Assembly (NCBI RefSeq): GCF_019320115.1
Contig: NC_089588.1
Span: 114,548,123-114,612,122 of the forward strand
Direction of reading: 5' to 3'
DNA from: Miscanthus floridulus
Taxonomy: Eukaryota > Streptophyta > Magnoliopsida > Poales > Poaceae
Length of the DNA: 64,000 nucleotides
Below, piece after piece: positions 1-11,099 of the stretch (within the stretch, counting starts at the first letter, position 1; each line of letters starts with the position of its first letter). Below the pieces are notes generated by a model. It had not been told where the DNA came from, made no database searches, and worked only from the letters and a program-made list of their open reading frames with translations. The position numbers and the translations under genes are program-made.

Positions 1-192
1 TTGTTTTTTTCCCTTACGTATAGAAGTTAAAAGTAAAGAATTTATATGCATGGCAGATTTGCAATCCGATAAGAAGGTCATTTTGTCTAGTTGCACGCAC
101 AATTTTCCATTGGTCGCAATCCATATAGTTCCTCTTTCGTAGACCGGATACATATTTATGGACAAAGCATGAGGACAAATCTTAAAATGCAG

Positions 193-3100
193 GCTTGCTT
201 TATTGGAGATCCAGGACTTATTGCTATTGGGGAAGGATGCAAGCTGCTTAGGAAATTGAACTTGCGATTTGTTGAAGGCACCACAGATGAAGGCTTGATT
301 GGATTAGTAAACAACTGTGGGCAATCACTGGTCTCGCTTGCTGTTGCAAATTGTCATTGGTTGACTGATGCATCTTTACATGCTGTTGGATCCCACTGCC
401 CTAACCTAGAAATTCTATCGGTGGAATCAGATCGTGTTCAAAGTGTGGGAATAATATCTATTGCTAAAGGATGCCGACAGTTAAAAACTTTGAAGCTACA
501 ATGTATTGGTGCTGGGGATGACGCCCTAGATGCTGTTGGTTCATTTTGTCCGCTTTTAGAAATCTTGTCACTCAACAACTTTGAAGGGTTTACAGACAGG
601 TACCCAGTTTAGTTGCACTATCTAATCTAATGTTATGACCTGAAGTCCCAGTTTTGTTTTATATATGCTTGTTTTTCACTTTTTCCTCTATCAATTTTGA
701 TTTGGACCTTTTGTTCTAGGCTAAAGAAATTGCTTTATTTTTTCCATTAAAATTTCCCATCTCGCCTTACCTTAAAAAATAATAAAATATATTAATAGGT
801 AAAAAATGTTTGAAGATTTTGTGAAATATATTAGTAGGGCTTATGAACCCCATGATTTACATAAAAGCGAAGAAAAAAAAAACAGAATTTCAAGAAGAAT
901 GGAAATGAAAACAATGAGAACCATGATATGTAGTATGTACTATGTAGAACTGATGTAAACCAACTAGGATGTTAGTTATGCCAATTTGAATTTTCTCATT
1001 GAATCATGTTTTCTGCAACTGAAAGTGCTGATCATCCATTAATATCCTTGCTTGCACCTTGTGCTTCAGTTAATTTCTGAGTTTTCTGAATGATTTGCTG
1101 ACTAACTTTTGCAATTTCAGGAGCCTTGCTTCAATTGCAAAAGGGTGCAAGAATCTCACAGATCTTGTTCTCAATGAGTGCCATTTACTAACTGATAGAA
1201 GCCTTGAATTTGTAGCTCGTAGCTGCAAAAAGTTAGCACGTTTGAAGATCAGTGGTTGCCAGAACATGGAATCTGTTGCACTGGAGCACATTGGGCGATG
1301 GTGTCCGTAAGTTTCCTTGGTTATAACATGCTATATTGAAATTCCTTGCTTAAGTTAGCACTCCTAGACATTTATTCTCCTTTTTATCAACAGTTCTTTA
1401 ATGTCAACTTGATGTGCTGCAGTTCAAGTAAATTAAACATAATTTTGGAGAGACGGGACAGGCTAAAGGATATGTTAGGATAATGACTCCATTAATAAGC
1501 ACAGTTTGGCTGTATATTAAATTCAAAACAACATATAGGCTATCATAATCTTTGACTGATGGTCAATGTAAATTGTTGCATTTCTACATTTTTTTCCTGT
1601 TTAGGTGCATTTTTGAGCTATATTGATAACGTCTGTTGCAGCAACAGTATATGATTTGTGGTCCTATGCAAACAGGGGCCTTTTGGAGCTCTCTCTAATT
1701 TTCTGCCCCAGGATCCAAAACAGTGCATTTCTAGAGATTGGTAGAGGCTGCTCCCTTCTCAGGACTCTTTTTTTGGTTGACTGTTCAAGAATAAGTGATA
1801 GTGCCTTGTCCCACATAGCTCAAGGCTGCAAGAACTTAACAGAACTTTCTATTCGGCGTGGTTATGAGGTACTTGCTTTCCAAGTTTTGCATCGGTTTAC
1901 TGGAAGCCTAGTATGCATGGAGATGGATAGCTGCATTTCCCCTGCAGTCTATATTTGGTTGTGTTCGGTTTGGAACTTTAAATGATTTTTCTGTTTGTAT
2001 TCTTAGTTTATGCATTTGGTATGCAGGTAGGAGACAGAGCATTGATGTCTATTGCTGAGAATTGTAAATCACTTAGAGAGTTAACGCTCCAGTTTTGTGA
2101 GAGGTAAATATATTGTATGATGTGATGTGTCTTATTTAACTTAGTATTCCTATCTGTATTGCCCTCTTTATTTTGAATTGTGAATCTTCAAGTTCTTTTT
2201 TTCAGGGTATCTGATGCAGGGCTGTCTGCAATTGCGGAAAACTGCCCTCTGCATAAGTTAAACTTGTGTGGGTGCCAACTAATCACTGATAGTGGGTTGA
2301 CTGCAATTGCCAGAGGATGCCCTGATCTAGTCTTCCTAGATATAAGTGTTCTTCGGGTATGTATTTTCTCTATGACGCTGCATTCCTTATTTGAAAACTG
2401 TCCGAAATTTGAGTAAACATAAAAATCCTCACTGCTTCACTTTACTTTGAGTACATTTTCCATCTTGCAATAGGATAAACATTTTTGTATTTTGAGTAAG
2501 AAAGCTACCTCCATTTTGCCTCAAAGAACACTTGAAGCACATTTCACAGCACTAGAAAAGGTTGAACCCACATGTTCTATATATCTAGGCTCTGGTATAC
2601 AGTAAGGCATACATATAGTAATTTGACTATATTCTATAGGGAATCAATAAGTTCAATTGAAATATGTAAATAACGAATGTGAAGATTTCGTGAACACAAA
2701 AGGATTTTCAAGTCCAGTCAAAATAGGATAAGAGTTGTGAGACATAATAAAGCTGTGCAAATACAAAGTTTGGCAGGAAATGAATTCTTAATACACATCA
2801 TGCAAATCTTGCATGCAAGGGATCAGCAACCTAGTCAGTAAGTCTAGGTGTTTAAAACTGGCTTCTAAGTGAAACCTGTCACTTTAAAAGAACCAGCCCA
2901 CCTCGTGATAGATTTCTGTATTCTTCATCAAAGAGGGTAGAAGAAGGTAATGGAATTTTCTTTGATTCTACAGTTAGCTTCATAAACAGTTCTTTGCTGT
3001 CCATCCATAAGGAAACATGGTTTCATTTGCTCTGTATAAATCATAGTCACAAAGTTCCCAAGTCGATGGGGGTCAAGGAACGTGGTACTCTACTTGCGAG

Positions 3101-3547
3101 AGGTTTTTTACATGGCAGGGTAAAAAATGACCTTGTGTACCCGGGTTGGGGATGACATTCGACCCTGTTTTCTGTGACTATGGTACAAATAACAAGCGGG
3201 GCATGCTAGTTCCTTTGTCTGATGACTTGTCATCTTGCTTCAACATACAGATCATAAGTGACATAGGGCTTGCTGAGATAGGCGATGGTTGTCCTAAGCT
3301 CAAAGAAATCGCGCTCTCCCACTGCCCAGAAGTCACCAACGTTGGTCTGGACCACCTTGTCAGAGGGTGCCTGCAGCTGGAGTCCTGCCAGATGGTCTAC
3401 TGCCGGCGAATCACTAGCTCTGGTGTAGCAACCATCGTCTCGGGCTGCTCCAGGCTGAAGAAGCTCCTTGTCGAGGAGTGGAAGGTGAGCGAGAGGACCC
3501 GGCGAAGAGCGGGACCTGTCTTGTCGTTCCTCTGCACCGGGCTCTAA
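193..3547 (+). CDS. FBL4: F-box/LRR-repeat protein, FBL4-like; 3' six exons only
   Basis: Six exons join in frame with GT-AG introns: 193-599, 1121-1306, 1676-1868, 2027-2103, 2206-2356 and 3251-3547 (stop TAA). They give about 437 residues of tandem plant cysteine-containing leucine-rich repeats, each with 'GCxxL', 'L.C..ITD.GL' and 'IA.GC' signatures. The C-terminus (LESCQMVYC, then EEWKVSERTRRRAG, then a short hydrophobic tail) matches my recollection of the FBL4 family, whose members are about 610 residues. The F-box and first repeats should lie upstream of the window. FBL proteins are the substrate-recognition subunits of SCF ubiquitin ligases; the substrate cannot be read from the sequence. 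The acceptor at 191-192 of the first exon is a choice from repeat phasing. No stop or frameshift interrupts the spliced frame, so the gene looks functional. Intron 5 (2357-3250) holds no recognisable insertion. Confidence 0.9.
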
Positions 3548-3803
3548 GTTCAGAAGGGAAATGAATCTGTGCAGTATCAACTCCTTTGTTACCCAGAAAG
3601 CTTCTGGTGTGGTTTCTTTTTTTCTTCCTTTTTCTTTGGATAAACAAAAGCTTCTGTTGTGTTGCTGTGTTGTATACCATAGCATCATTACCTCAAAAAG
3701 TGTTGTATGAACTATTTATTTACTCACAAGTGTTGCACAGAACAAAATGTTGTACCAACTGTTGCATCAAAAGTGATGACCAAATAAAGATCATTTGAAT
3801 AAA
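3548..3803 (+). terminator. 3' UTR and polyadenylation signals of the FBL4-like gene
   Basis: T-rich and TG-rich sequence follows the stop codon. Two AATAAA hexamers lie at 3783-3788 and 3798-3803, about 240 bases after the stop, which is an ordinary distance for a plant 3' UTR. The cleavage site itself is inferred. Confidence 0.55.
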
Positions 3804-4168
3804 CTGTCAAGAGCTTCATCAAAAGCCTGGTCGGATCTTATCCAAAACTACAAGCATTTTTCTACCAGACAGGATGCTTGCCTTATTCCAGCGGCCAAGG
3901 AAATACCTTGCTGCTTCTGTTAGACTGTTTCTGATCACTCTTGGAATTGCTTTGGCCTGCAATATTCCGGACGGGTTGCCGTCTATGGCATCTGGAATCG
4001 CTTGCTCTCTCACTGCCCAAAGACATTTTCATCGTCAGATAAAAACCAAACGAGACGTCTCTTGCAGCTGCAAGGAACGCATGGATTCTTTGCTGCTTCC
4101 CTACGCTGTCGGCGACTTTGTTGCTCTTGTCCAAGCACAACGACACGACACGCCCATGTCGAGGCATC
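3804..4168. other. Intergenic spacer between FBL4-like gene and the 242-residue gene
   Basis: Ordinary unique-looking sequence with no coding signal, repeat or transposon end that I recognise. It presumably holds the promoter of the downstream gene. Confidence 0.5.
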
Positions 4169-4174
4169 TATAAA
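4169..4174 (+). promoter_or_regulatory. TATA box of the 242-residue gene
   Basis: TATAAA lies about 70 bases before the ATG at 4243, the usual spacing for a plant core promoter with a short 5' leader. It sits in a GC-balanced context and is the only good TATA upstream of this gene. Confidence 0.6.
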
Positions 4175-4242
4175 GTGTATGTCCTCCATCTCGGCGTCAA
4201 GTAGAATCAGCAGGTACAATACAATACAAGCACGCGGCGGCG

Positions 4243-4971
4243 ATGGTGAAAGGCGGCGGTGGCGGCGACGTCGAGCCAGCGACTAGCGCGGCCGGCGGCA
4301 TGTGCGACCGGTTCCTGACGTTCCTGGCCAAGAACCTGTCGGTGAGCAGGATGAACAGCATCGCCGAGGGCCCAAGGAGCGGCGCCGGCACCGGCGGCGG
4401 CCACCCTCCTCCGACGGAGGGAGGAGACTACGGTGGCGTGGAAGAGGACGAGTTCGCCATTCCCATCGAGAGGGCCGAGTTCGACTTCCAGTTGAGCGGC
4501 CATGGCGATGGAGGGCACAGCAGCGTCGTCGCGGCGACCATCCTGGAAGAGAGCGCAGCGACGATGACGACGAGGGATGTTCCTGATGAACAGAAGGACG
4601 GAGCTGCTGCTGCGGCCGCCGCTGCCGCCGACGGCATGGCAGCGCCAGCGGTGGCGGTGGTGGAGGAGACGAAGGTGAGGAGGACGGTGACGATCAAGGA
4701 GGACCGTCCTGTACAGGAGGCTGGCGGCAGCGGCGCCGCCTCGGCGGCGACGGCGACGGTGGAGAGGAAGAAGTCGCTGTTCCGGAAGCGGCAGGCATCG
4801 TCGGTCGCGGGAGGGGAGGAGCAGGGTGGCGCCCGCGTGCCGAAGCGGAGCGGGCTCCGGCCGCGGATGCCCCAGGTGCCGAGGGTGCCGTCCAACATCA
4901 ACGAGCGGTCCTCCACCTTCATCGAGGAGCGCAAGAAGAGCTTCGGCGGCAAGCCGGCGCCGGAGAAGTGA
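4243..4971 (+). CDS. Single-exon protein of unknown function, 242 residues, Ala/Gly-rich
   Basis: I do not recognise the family. The product is soluble with no signal peptide or membrane span. An N-terminal block (residues about 21-45, containing MCDRFLTFLAKNLSVSRMNS) looks like a short conserved helix. An acidic segment around residues 66-75 follows, then low-complexity Ala/Gly. A basic C-terminal half contains RRTVTIKEDRP, ERKKSLFRKR and a final block rich in Pro, Arg and Ser (RMPQVPRVPSNINERSS). The KKS, RKR and ERKKS sites suggest a phosphorylated, possibly nuclear protein, but that is inference. The coding GC is very high, typical of grass single-exon genes. The ATG follows a TATA box by about 70 bases and no lesion interrupts the frame. 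Other overlapping frames here are byproducts of the GC-rich sequence. Confidence 0.75.
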   Translation: MVKGGGGGDVEPATSAAGGMCDRFLTFLAKNLSVSRMNSIAEGPRSGAGTGGGHPPPTEGGDYGGVEEDEFAIPIERAEFDFQLSGHGDGGHSSVVAATILEESAATMTTRDVPDEQKDGAAAAAAAAADGMAAPAVAVVEETKVRRTVTIKEDRPVQEAGGSGAASAATATVERKKSLFRKRQASSVAGGEEQGGARVPKRSGLRPRMPQVPRVPSNINERSSTFIEERKKSFGGKPAPEK

Positions 4972-5857
4972 ACGGACGACGACGTACGTATTGCCGGAGC
5001 ACCGCAGCCGTTGCCGGTGCAATGCTGCCGCACCATATGTGCGGTGCGATCACCGTGGCTCTCTCACACCCAGCAAGTGTGTGTAGTGTACGTACTCGTG
5101 TGTATGGGTTTGATGTATTGTGATTGCTCGCTAATCGTGTCCAAGGATGGTCTCGATCTTAGCCAAACTGAGTATGGGTTTACAACTTTAGATCAATTGG
5201 CTTGACCCAAAATTTACTAAAATGAATTAGAACATCAAGCCACCTAGTAACTCCAAGAGATTCATAAAATTCACTTGCTACTAACTATTGACTTCATATC
5301 AAGTTAACAAAACAAAGAGAGCTCAATCTATCAAGTTCTTGCTTTTAGGGAGTTCACTTCAGATTCATAAAATTCACTTGCTAGAAAACAATAACAGCTT
5401 ATGAAGCTGTTGGTAGAAAACCTCTCGGTGATGCTTAGGTGAAGAAATGAACTAAGTTCTAGTAGATAACTAAAAAAACATCGCTGAGTTCGTTGTACCA
5501 CGATGCCCGTTGCATCGTTGGATTTGAAAAAGCAATGACAATCTATATATACAGGGTAGCCATACAACAGCCAAGCCAAGACAAATTAAAAGAGGCATCA
5601 CCGAGTAGTGGTACATAAATCATTAACCGTCTATCTAAACTAGAAATTTTGAGTGATTTATGTGATGAAAAATTAATATACACACAATGGGCACATATAG
5701 CATAGGAGGTTGAGCTCTACGTGAACACCCGCATGTGTAAATTGATTTTTATAGTACTTGGATTGAGTGGGTCCATACTTTAATCTGAGTATTAGTTTAC
5801 TGCTCCAACTTGATAGTCTGGTTAATGTGAGACCAGTCAGCCTCGCATTTCCTAACT
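4972..5857. other. Intergenic sequence after the 242-residue gene
   Basis: It contains the 3' UTR and AT-rich spacer. A short direct repeat (ATTCATAAAATTCACTTGCTA) occurs near 5261 and again near 5366. No gene or mobile-element terminus is recognisable. Confidence 0.5.
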
Positions 5858-6085
5858 ACTCCCTCCGTCGAGAAAAAGAATACACTTCACACTTCTCGCC
5901 TTGCAAACAGTCAAACGTGTTGAAGTTTGACTAAATCGATAAAAATACTAACATTTATAATACCAACTAAGTATCATTAGATTAATTATAAAACATATTT
6001 TTATAACAAACTTATTTAGGGACATAAAAGTTGATAGTATTTTTTTAATAAATTTAGTTAAACTAAAGAAAGTTTACTTGCCCAT
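5858..6085. mobile_element. Stowaway-like MITE, right end decayed
   Basis: The left end reads TACTCCCTCCGTCG, the classic Stowaway-type terminus of grasses. The interior is AT-rich and imperfectly palindromic: GTTTGACTAAAT near 5926 mirrors AATTTAGTTAAACT near 6051, and internal phrases such as AACATTTATAATACCA are typical of the family. The expected mirrored right terminus (GGAGGGAGTA) is not present, so the right end has eroded or been replaced. The right coordinate is approximate. Confidence 0.75.
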
Positions 6086-6337
6086 TGTTTAGTTGTCATG
6101 AGAAACATATTTCTTACTAGGAAGAAGTTAAGGGCTACATTTGCATGTTGAACTATGAGCTAGACCATTTTTCCCCAAACATCATATAGATGAGTGGACA
6201 AAACAACTTATAATTTAGAAGGAAGTTGTAAAAGTCAGGACAAGTCAACGTATAATTTGGAACGGGCTTGCTAGTGCCCGGATGTCCGCGCTTGCAGTAT
6301 GTCTACTGCGCCGTTTCGTGCGCCCACCAGGGCCTGG

Positions 6338-7496
6338 TATCGTGGGGTCGAAACCGCGGCAAGCATGCTATTCGAGTCGGTGTCAGAGTACGGGGTCTCC
6401 GGTGGCTCGGGTGGACTCAGGAACACAAGAATCACGCAGAGAAGACGCAACGGTTTATCCTGGTTTGGGCTAATTCGGTCTCTACGTCCAACAGCTGATG
6501 ATCCTTATACTCAAGAGCACCCAAAATTTGGGGGGTTACAACAGAGTGTAAAGGAAGAAGATTTGGTAGAGGGGTTAGCTCGGTGCTAATCCTAAGGTTG
6601 CTTCGCTGCCGGTGGAGTCTCCCCCTCATCGGAGAAGAAGGAGACGGCGGGATGCGGTGGAGGAGGGGCTCTCGGTGCCCCTCTCCGGGTTGCCTTGCTC
6701 TCGGTGCAGAGCGGAGACAAATGGAATGGAATGGAGTGTCTGGTGATCGAATCGGGATCCTCCCCCCTCTAGGTCTGACCTTATCCCTTATATAATGAGA
6801 TAGATCAGGTACAAGGCGGTTTGAGGGTTCTAATCTATGGTCTACGTGCGCCGGAGTCCAGGAGAGGCTTGCAGCGATGCGCCGTGGAGCATCAAGGTGT
6901 CTTGGAGCCGAAGAAGCCTGGGCATCGTCCGGCTACTCTGTTCTGACACTATACGTATCAGACGGTGTCAGTTTGGACCAGCCTCCCCCAGATGAGACCT
7001 TCTGGAGTCTTCTTGGTGGCGAAGAAGGTCGGCTCCGGGGGCTGACGTGTGGGCCCGGAAGCCCCCAAGCCCTCGGAGGCTGCAGGAAGCTTTGTCTTCT
7101 TGTGTCACGCCTCGGACATGACCCTATCGGAGGAGCAGTTGGTAGGGCACCCCTAGGGAGCGGCACCAAGGAGCCCTCGGGCATCAGTAGCCTTGGGCTC
7201 ATTTTCTTGTGCCTGGGCCTTGGCTGGCATCGTTAGTCGGGCAGGAGCCAAGGACCGAGCTTGGTTGTGCCGTAGATTGGGAGCCTAAGGCTCGGGGAAG
7301 CCCCCGAGCCCTAGGAAGAAGCTGCGGTCAAGTAAGGCTCGGCCGGGTCTATTTGTCACAGGGTGCGCTCGAGCGTGCCCGATGGGCATAGCCCCCGAGC
7401 CCCTGAGTGATCCTGAAGGGGTTGGTCGGGGGGTCTTCTTCATTCGGGAACCATTGAACCCGAGGCTTAACATACCTGCATGTTAGGATCTCATCA
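6338..7496 (-). repeat. 3' LTR of element D
   Basis: It aligns end to end with 34049-35167 (1159 versus 1119 bases), with many transitions. It contains a TATATAA box near 6788-6795 on the minus strand. The LTR termini are TG...CA-like after allowing for C-to-T decay. Confidence 0.75.
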
Positions 7497-8120
7497 GGAG
7501 CCCCGAGCCTTTTGTGGCCTCACCTGGCGTGATGGCGTCGAAGGGCTAAACTCGATCTTCTGGTGACCGAACCCTCCTTAGCGAGGATGGCTTCCATTGG
7601 CGAGAGTGTTGTGCCCTGCTTGGGGCCTTCTTCTCTAGTGTGATGGATGGTGCTCGGCTGTCGAGGTTGAGCGAAGATGATGCTGAACCCTTTGCGAGTC
7701 CATGTCGCATGGGTCTTAGACTTGAGCGAGAGCTCGATGGACTTGTCTAGGAGTCGCCGATTGTAGGCCCGGGGCACCCTCCTTTCTAATTAGAGCCTGC
7801 CATGGGCTGGGTGATCAAGAGTGCTAGGCTTTGGCCTAGGGCCATCTGATCATCCGGAGCTCCACGCCTTTCTGAGGGCTACGATAATAGGTCTCGGTCC
7901 TCTCAAGCCGGCCTTCTAGGGCCGACCCTCATGCATGTAGATAACGAGTTGGTAGAGTTCGTGCCTGCGGGCAAGTAGGAGTACGAGGAGGTCATCGAGG
8001 AGTACGAGGAGGAGATTCTCGTATAGGAGGGAGCCCCAGAGCCATCAGTTGCTGACTTTGCTGACACCCCGCCTGCCTAAGGCAAGCCCCGATGCATAAC
8101 CCTTATTTTGAATGATCACT

Positions 8121-8165
<45 letters not shown>

Positions 8166-8522
8166 GTGCACTTATGTTATAAACATTTTATGGAAACTAC
8201 ATGCATAGATATACCTACCCATGAGTCCTACTAGCATAGGTCAAGTAGCTGCTATGCCTAGGATTTTCGGTAGCATGAGTAACCTGCTATTACTCACAAT
8301 AGGTGATTATTATAATCACTCATGATAAAAATGGTGGAAGGAAAATGGAGACCGGGTAGGGATATGGTTTGGGTATTGATGGGTGTAAGAGGTTGTGTCC
8401 TGCGGTCAACGGGGCATAGCTTGGTTACACTATTTCCCTGTTTGTGTTGGTTAAGGACTGGCCGTTGCATTGGGTTCTAGGCAAGTCAAAGACTTATTAT
8501 TCCAAACAAATACTTGTGTATG
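7497..8522. other. Element D interior and the unresolved left part of element A's 5' LTR
   Basis: The first few hundred bases are GC-rich element D interior. Around 7930-8110 one frame reads through an acidic, Glu-rich stretch with several stops, which I cannot assign. The left end of element A lies somewhere between about 7820 and 8440 and was not fixed, because its 3' LTR is truncated and gives no alignment here. TTTGC before TGACACCCC (8062) is one candidate start. Confidence 0.4.
8123..8162. repeat. (AT)20 microsatellite
   Basis: Twenty uninterrupted AT units lie within the retrotransposon nest. The tract is likely polymorphic. Confidence 0.95.
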
Positions 8523-9443
8523 GGCGTAGGGAAGGCTTGTTGCTCTCTTGTCATGGGTTCTGGTTCTTTCTGGACCAACTGATTGGAGGCGGGGATGGTG
8601 GAGGTCTAAGCACCGCACTGAGTCTAGGACTCAGGAGCAGGAGCTTGGAGTCCAAGTTTGGACGGGGACCTGGACCTCGTGATAGGAGAGTGGTGGGTTG
8701 GTCCTGCTTGTGCCTGGGGTACAAGTGGGGCATGTGTTTTGGGGTATCCAGCTAGACACATTGATTCGTGAATCGCCGGGTGATTCGGTACGGCTTGTCT
8801 ATAGTCTAGCACCATAGTAAGAACTGAAAGATGAAAGATGGTGAAATGGAACTGTTTACTCAACTCTTGCTTGAAAGTAGAACAGGTGTTTACATAGAAT
8901 GGTTAGATAATGAACTAATCATGACTGCTAATAATAAACATACATAAGGATGCACTATTAGTATTGCTTTCCACAAAAAGAAAAACCAGCAAACCATAAA
9001 GCTTATCATATCCCTTGGAGTCAGAAAATTATTCCTACTAGTCGGGTAAGTCTTGCGAATACATTGTGTACTCAGGGTTTATTTACCCCTATTGCAGGTG
9101 CTGCTTGAGGAGTAACCATTGTGTGAAGGATTCTTCTAGTGGGCACAGACGAATCCTTGTACATTATCGATAGATGTTTATTTTCATTTCGCTGTTTAAT
9201 TTCCGCACTCTAAATTTGGTAATGTAATAATGTATTTCTAAGAACTCTGATTGTATGAAATAGACTAAGTATTGTAAACTCGTTCTCATTATTAGATCCT
9301 GGAGGAAAAATGTGGATTATTCGAGTTCTCCTTTGGGGTGTGCTCGACGGAATCCACCTGATGTAGCTTGCTTTTGGGGTGCTTAGTGTCTGGTGGAAGA
9401 CGAGCGTCTCTGAAGGTGTGTTATTTCAGGCGGTTCTGCCACA
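8523..9443 (+). repeat. 5' LTR of element A (right part; left end unresolved)
   Basis: This part aligns with the split 3' LTR pieces at 20455-20965 and 33160-33566. It ends in GGCGGTTCTGCCACA two bases before a primer binding site. Confidence 0.8.
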
Positions 9444-9445
9444 GG

Positions 9446-9457
9446 TGGTATCAGAGC
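9446..9457 (+). other. Primer binding site of element A
   Basis: TGGTATCAGAGC is the standard primer binding site complementary to the 3' end of plant initiator tRNA-Met. It follows the LTR end by two bases and fixes the element's orientation as plus. Confidence 0.9.
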
Positions 9458-9918
9458 CAATAGTGAGTCTGAGTTTCATCACTCTTTTCCAAAACCTAAA
9501 ATTTGACCAACAAAAGTTTTGCGAAGAGTAGGATGCGAGAAAATTATGTAAATAAGTATAAGCCCTAGCAATATGGTCTATCTAGGATAGCGACATAGGT
9601 TTTATCTAATTAATTTTCTATAGGTACACTGACTTACACTTTGTAAGAATCGTTTAGCAAAGTGGAAAGTGAGTGTGCGATGTGTCAAAAATCTTGTGAA
9701 TGCCGCTATAATCCGGCTTGAGTGAACGTATAGGTCAATGCATGCATCATGAAAGGATAATCTTACTTAAACTAAACTCTCCCTACACGTATAATTTGGA
9801 TTAGTGAATTGATAGGATAGACTAAAAGAATGCTTTAATAAATGTCTCATCTTTTCTCTAATATCTTGTTCCTGATCTGGAGTGTTGTCCTAAATGGTTG
9901 GTTCCTATCTGTTTACAG

Positions 9919-11060
9919 ATGAACCTGAGGTCTGGTCACGGGAGCACCAGTGCCAGAGCGGGCCATGGTCTTGGCGAAGGCCAAGGTGAAAGTGGCTAGG
10001 GCAATAAGAACGGCAATGGGGAGAGCCATGGGGCCCCACTTCTGGCTCCTCCTCCTCCTCCACCTCCGATGACTCATGCAGAGATGTTGGCTACTCATCG
10101 CGAGTCAGCCCATGTCATGGAGCTATTAGCACATGCTATCGGTGGCTTCGCTGTGGAGGCCACAGAAGAAATGGTGGGAACAGGGGTGGTGCCCGTGGTC
10201 CTGAGGGACCCTGTTCGTACCAGGATTTCTTGAAGACACACCCACCCACGTTCATGCTGACTGCTTAGCCTCTGGATGCGGAGCATTGGCTTCGTATTCT
10301 AGAGCAAAAGTTCCTGCTACTCACTATAACTAAGGAGCAGAAGGTGCGCTTTGCAGTGCAGCAGGTATTGGGTTCTGCTAGTGCATGGTGGGACACTTTC
10401 AATGCCATGCAACCGATGGATCATCGGGTGACTTGGTAGGAGTTTACTACGGGCTTCAGAGAGTATCACATTCCTGCTGGTGTTCTAAATAGGAAGTTGA
10501 TGGAGTTCCTGGACCTGAGGCAAGGGAACATGTCTATGATGGACTATGTCAACAAGTTCAACCATCTGTCACAGTATGCTGGGACTCATGTCGATACTAA
10601 TGAGAAGAAGAGGGACCGTTTCTATCGTGGCCTCTCTTGTAGTCTGCAAAAGGAGTTATATACTGGGAACTACTAGACCTTGGCGCTATGATGAATGTCG
10701 CCATTGCCATGGAGGGACTGCAGCATGACTCTCAGGCCAAGTGGAAGCACAAGTGGGTGGCTACTGGGTCTTCTAGTCACCCCATGCTTAGAAGGTATAG
10801 GTTGTCAAGCAGGTGCCCTATCAGTCTTCAAGTGGGCATTCGTTTCAACAGCCTCAGCAGACCTATCAGGCACCTTCCACCTAGTACTGGGCACCTACTC
10901 AGTAGGTGCAACAATAGTAGCCCTAGGGACAGCAGGTCCCACCTTGTCAAGGATAGGGGAACAAGCTAGGTGCTTGTTTCAAGTGTGGCAAGGAAGGCCA
11001 CTATGCTCGAGAGTGTCCATAGAACCAGCCTGCACCATCTGCTCAGCCCTCAGCTAACTC
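9919..11060 (+). pseudogene. Element A gag, decayed
   Basis: From the ATG at 9919 a Gly/Ser-rich leader leads into a Ty3/gypsy gag core (YQDFLKTHPPTF, DAEHWLRILEQKF, SASAWWDTF, EFLDLRQGNMS). A CCHC zinc knuckle of form C-x2-C-x4-H-x4-C (CFKCGKEGHYARECP) follows near 10975-11020. The leader is in frame 1 but the core is in frame 3, so at least one indel lies before about 10218. Several in-frame TAG codons interrupt the core. Gag would form the virus-like particle and bind the genomic RNA. The knuckle and core match the chromovirus-type gag. A leader of about 460 bases precedes the gene. Confidence 0.85.
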
Positions 11061-11099
11061 CCATCTGATCAAACGGACTATTATAAAGAAGAAGGTGCT

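Noticed and set aside
1..192. Coding use of the open stretch from 91 to 192
   Set aside because: Leucine-rich-repeat similarity begins only after the AG at 191-192. The upstream residues fit no repeat, so it is taken as intron.
4207..5036. Long minus-strand frames opposite the 242-residue gene
   Set aside because: They mirror a high-GC coding region, are Arg/His-rich, and have no promoter or motif of their own.
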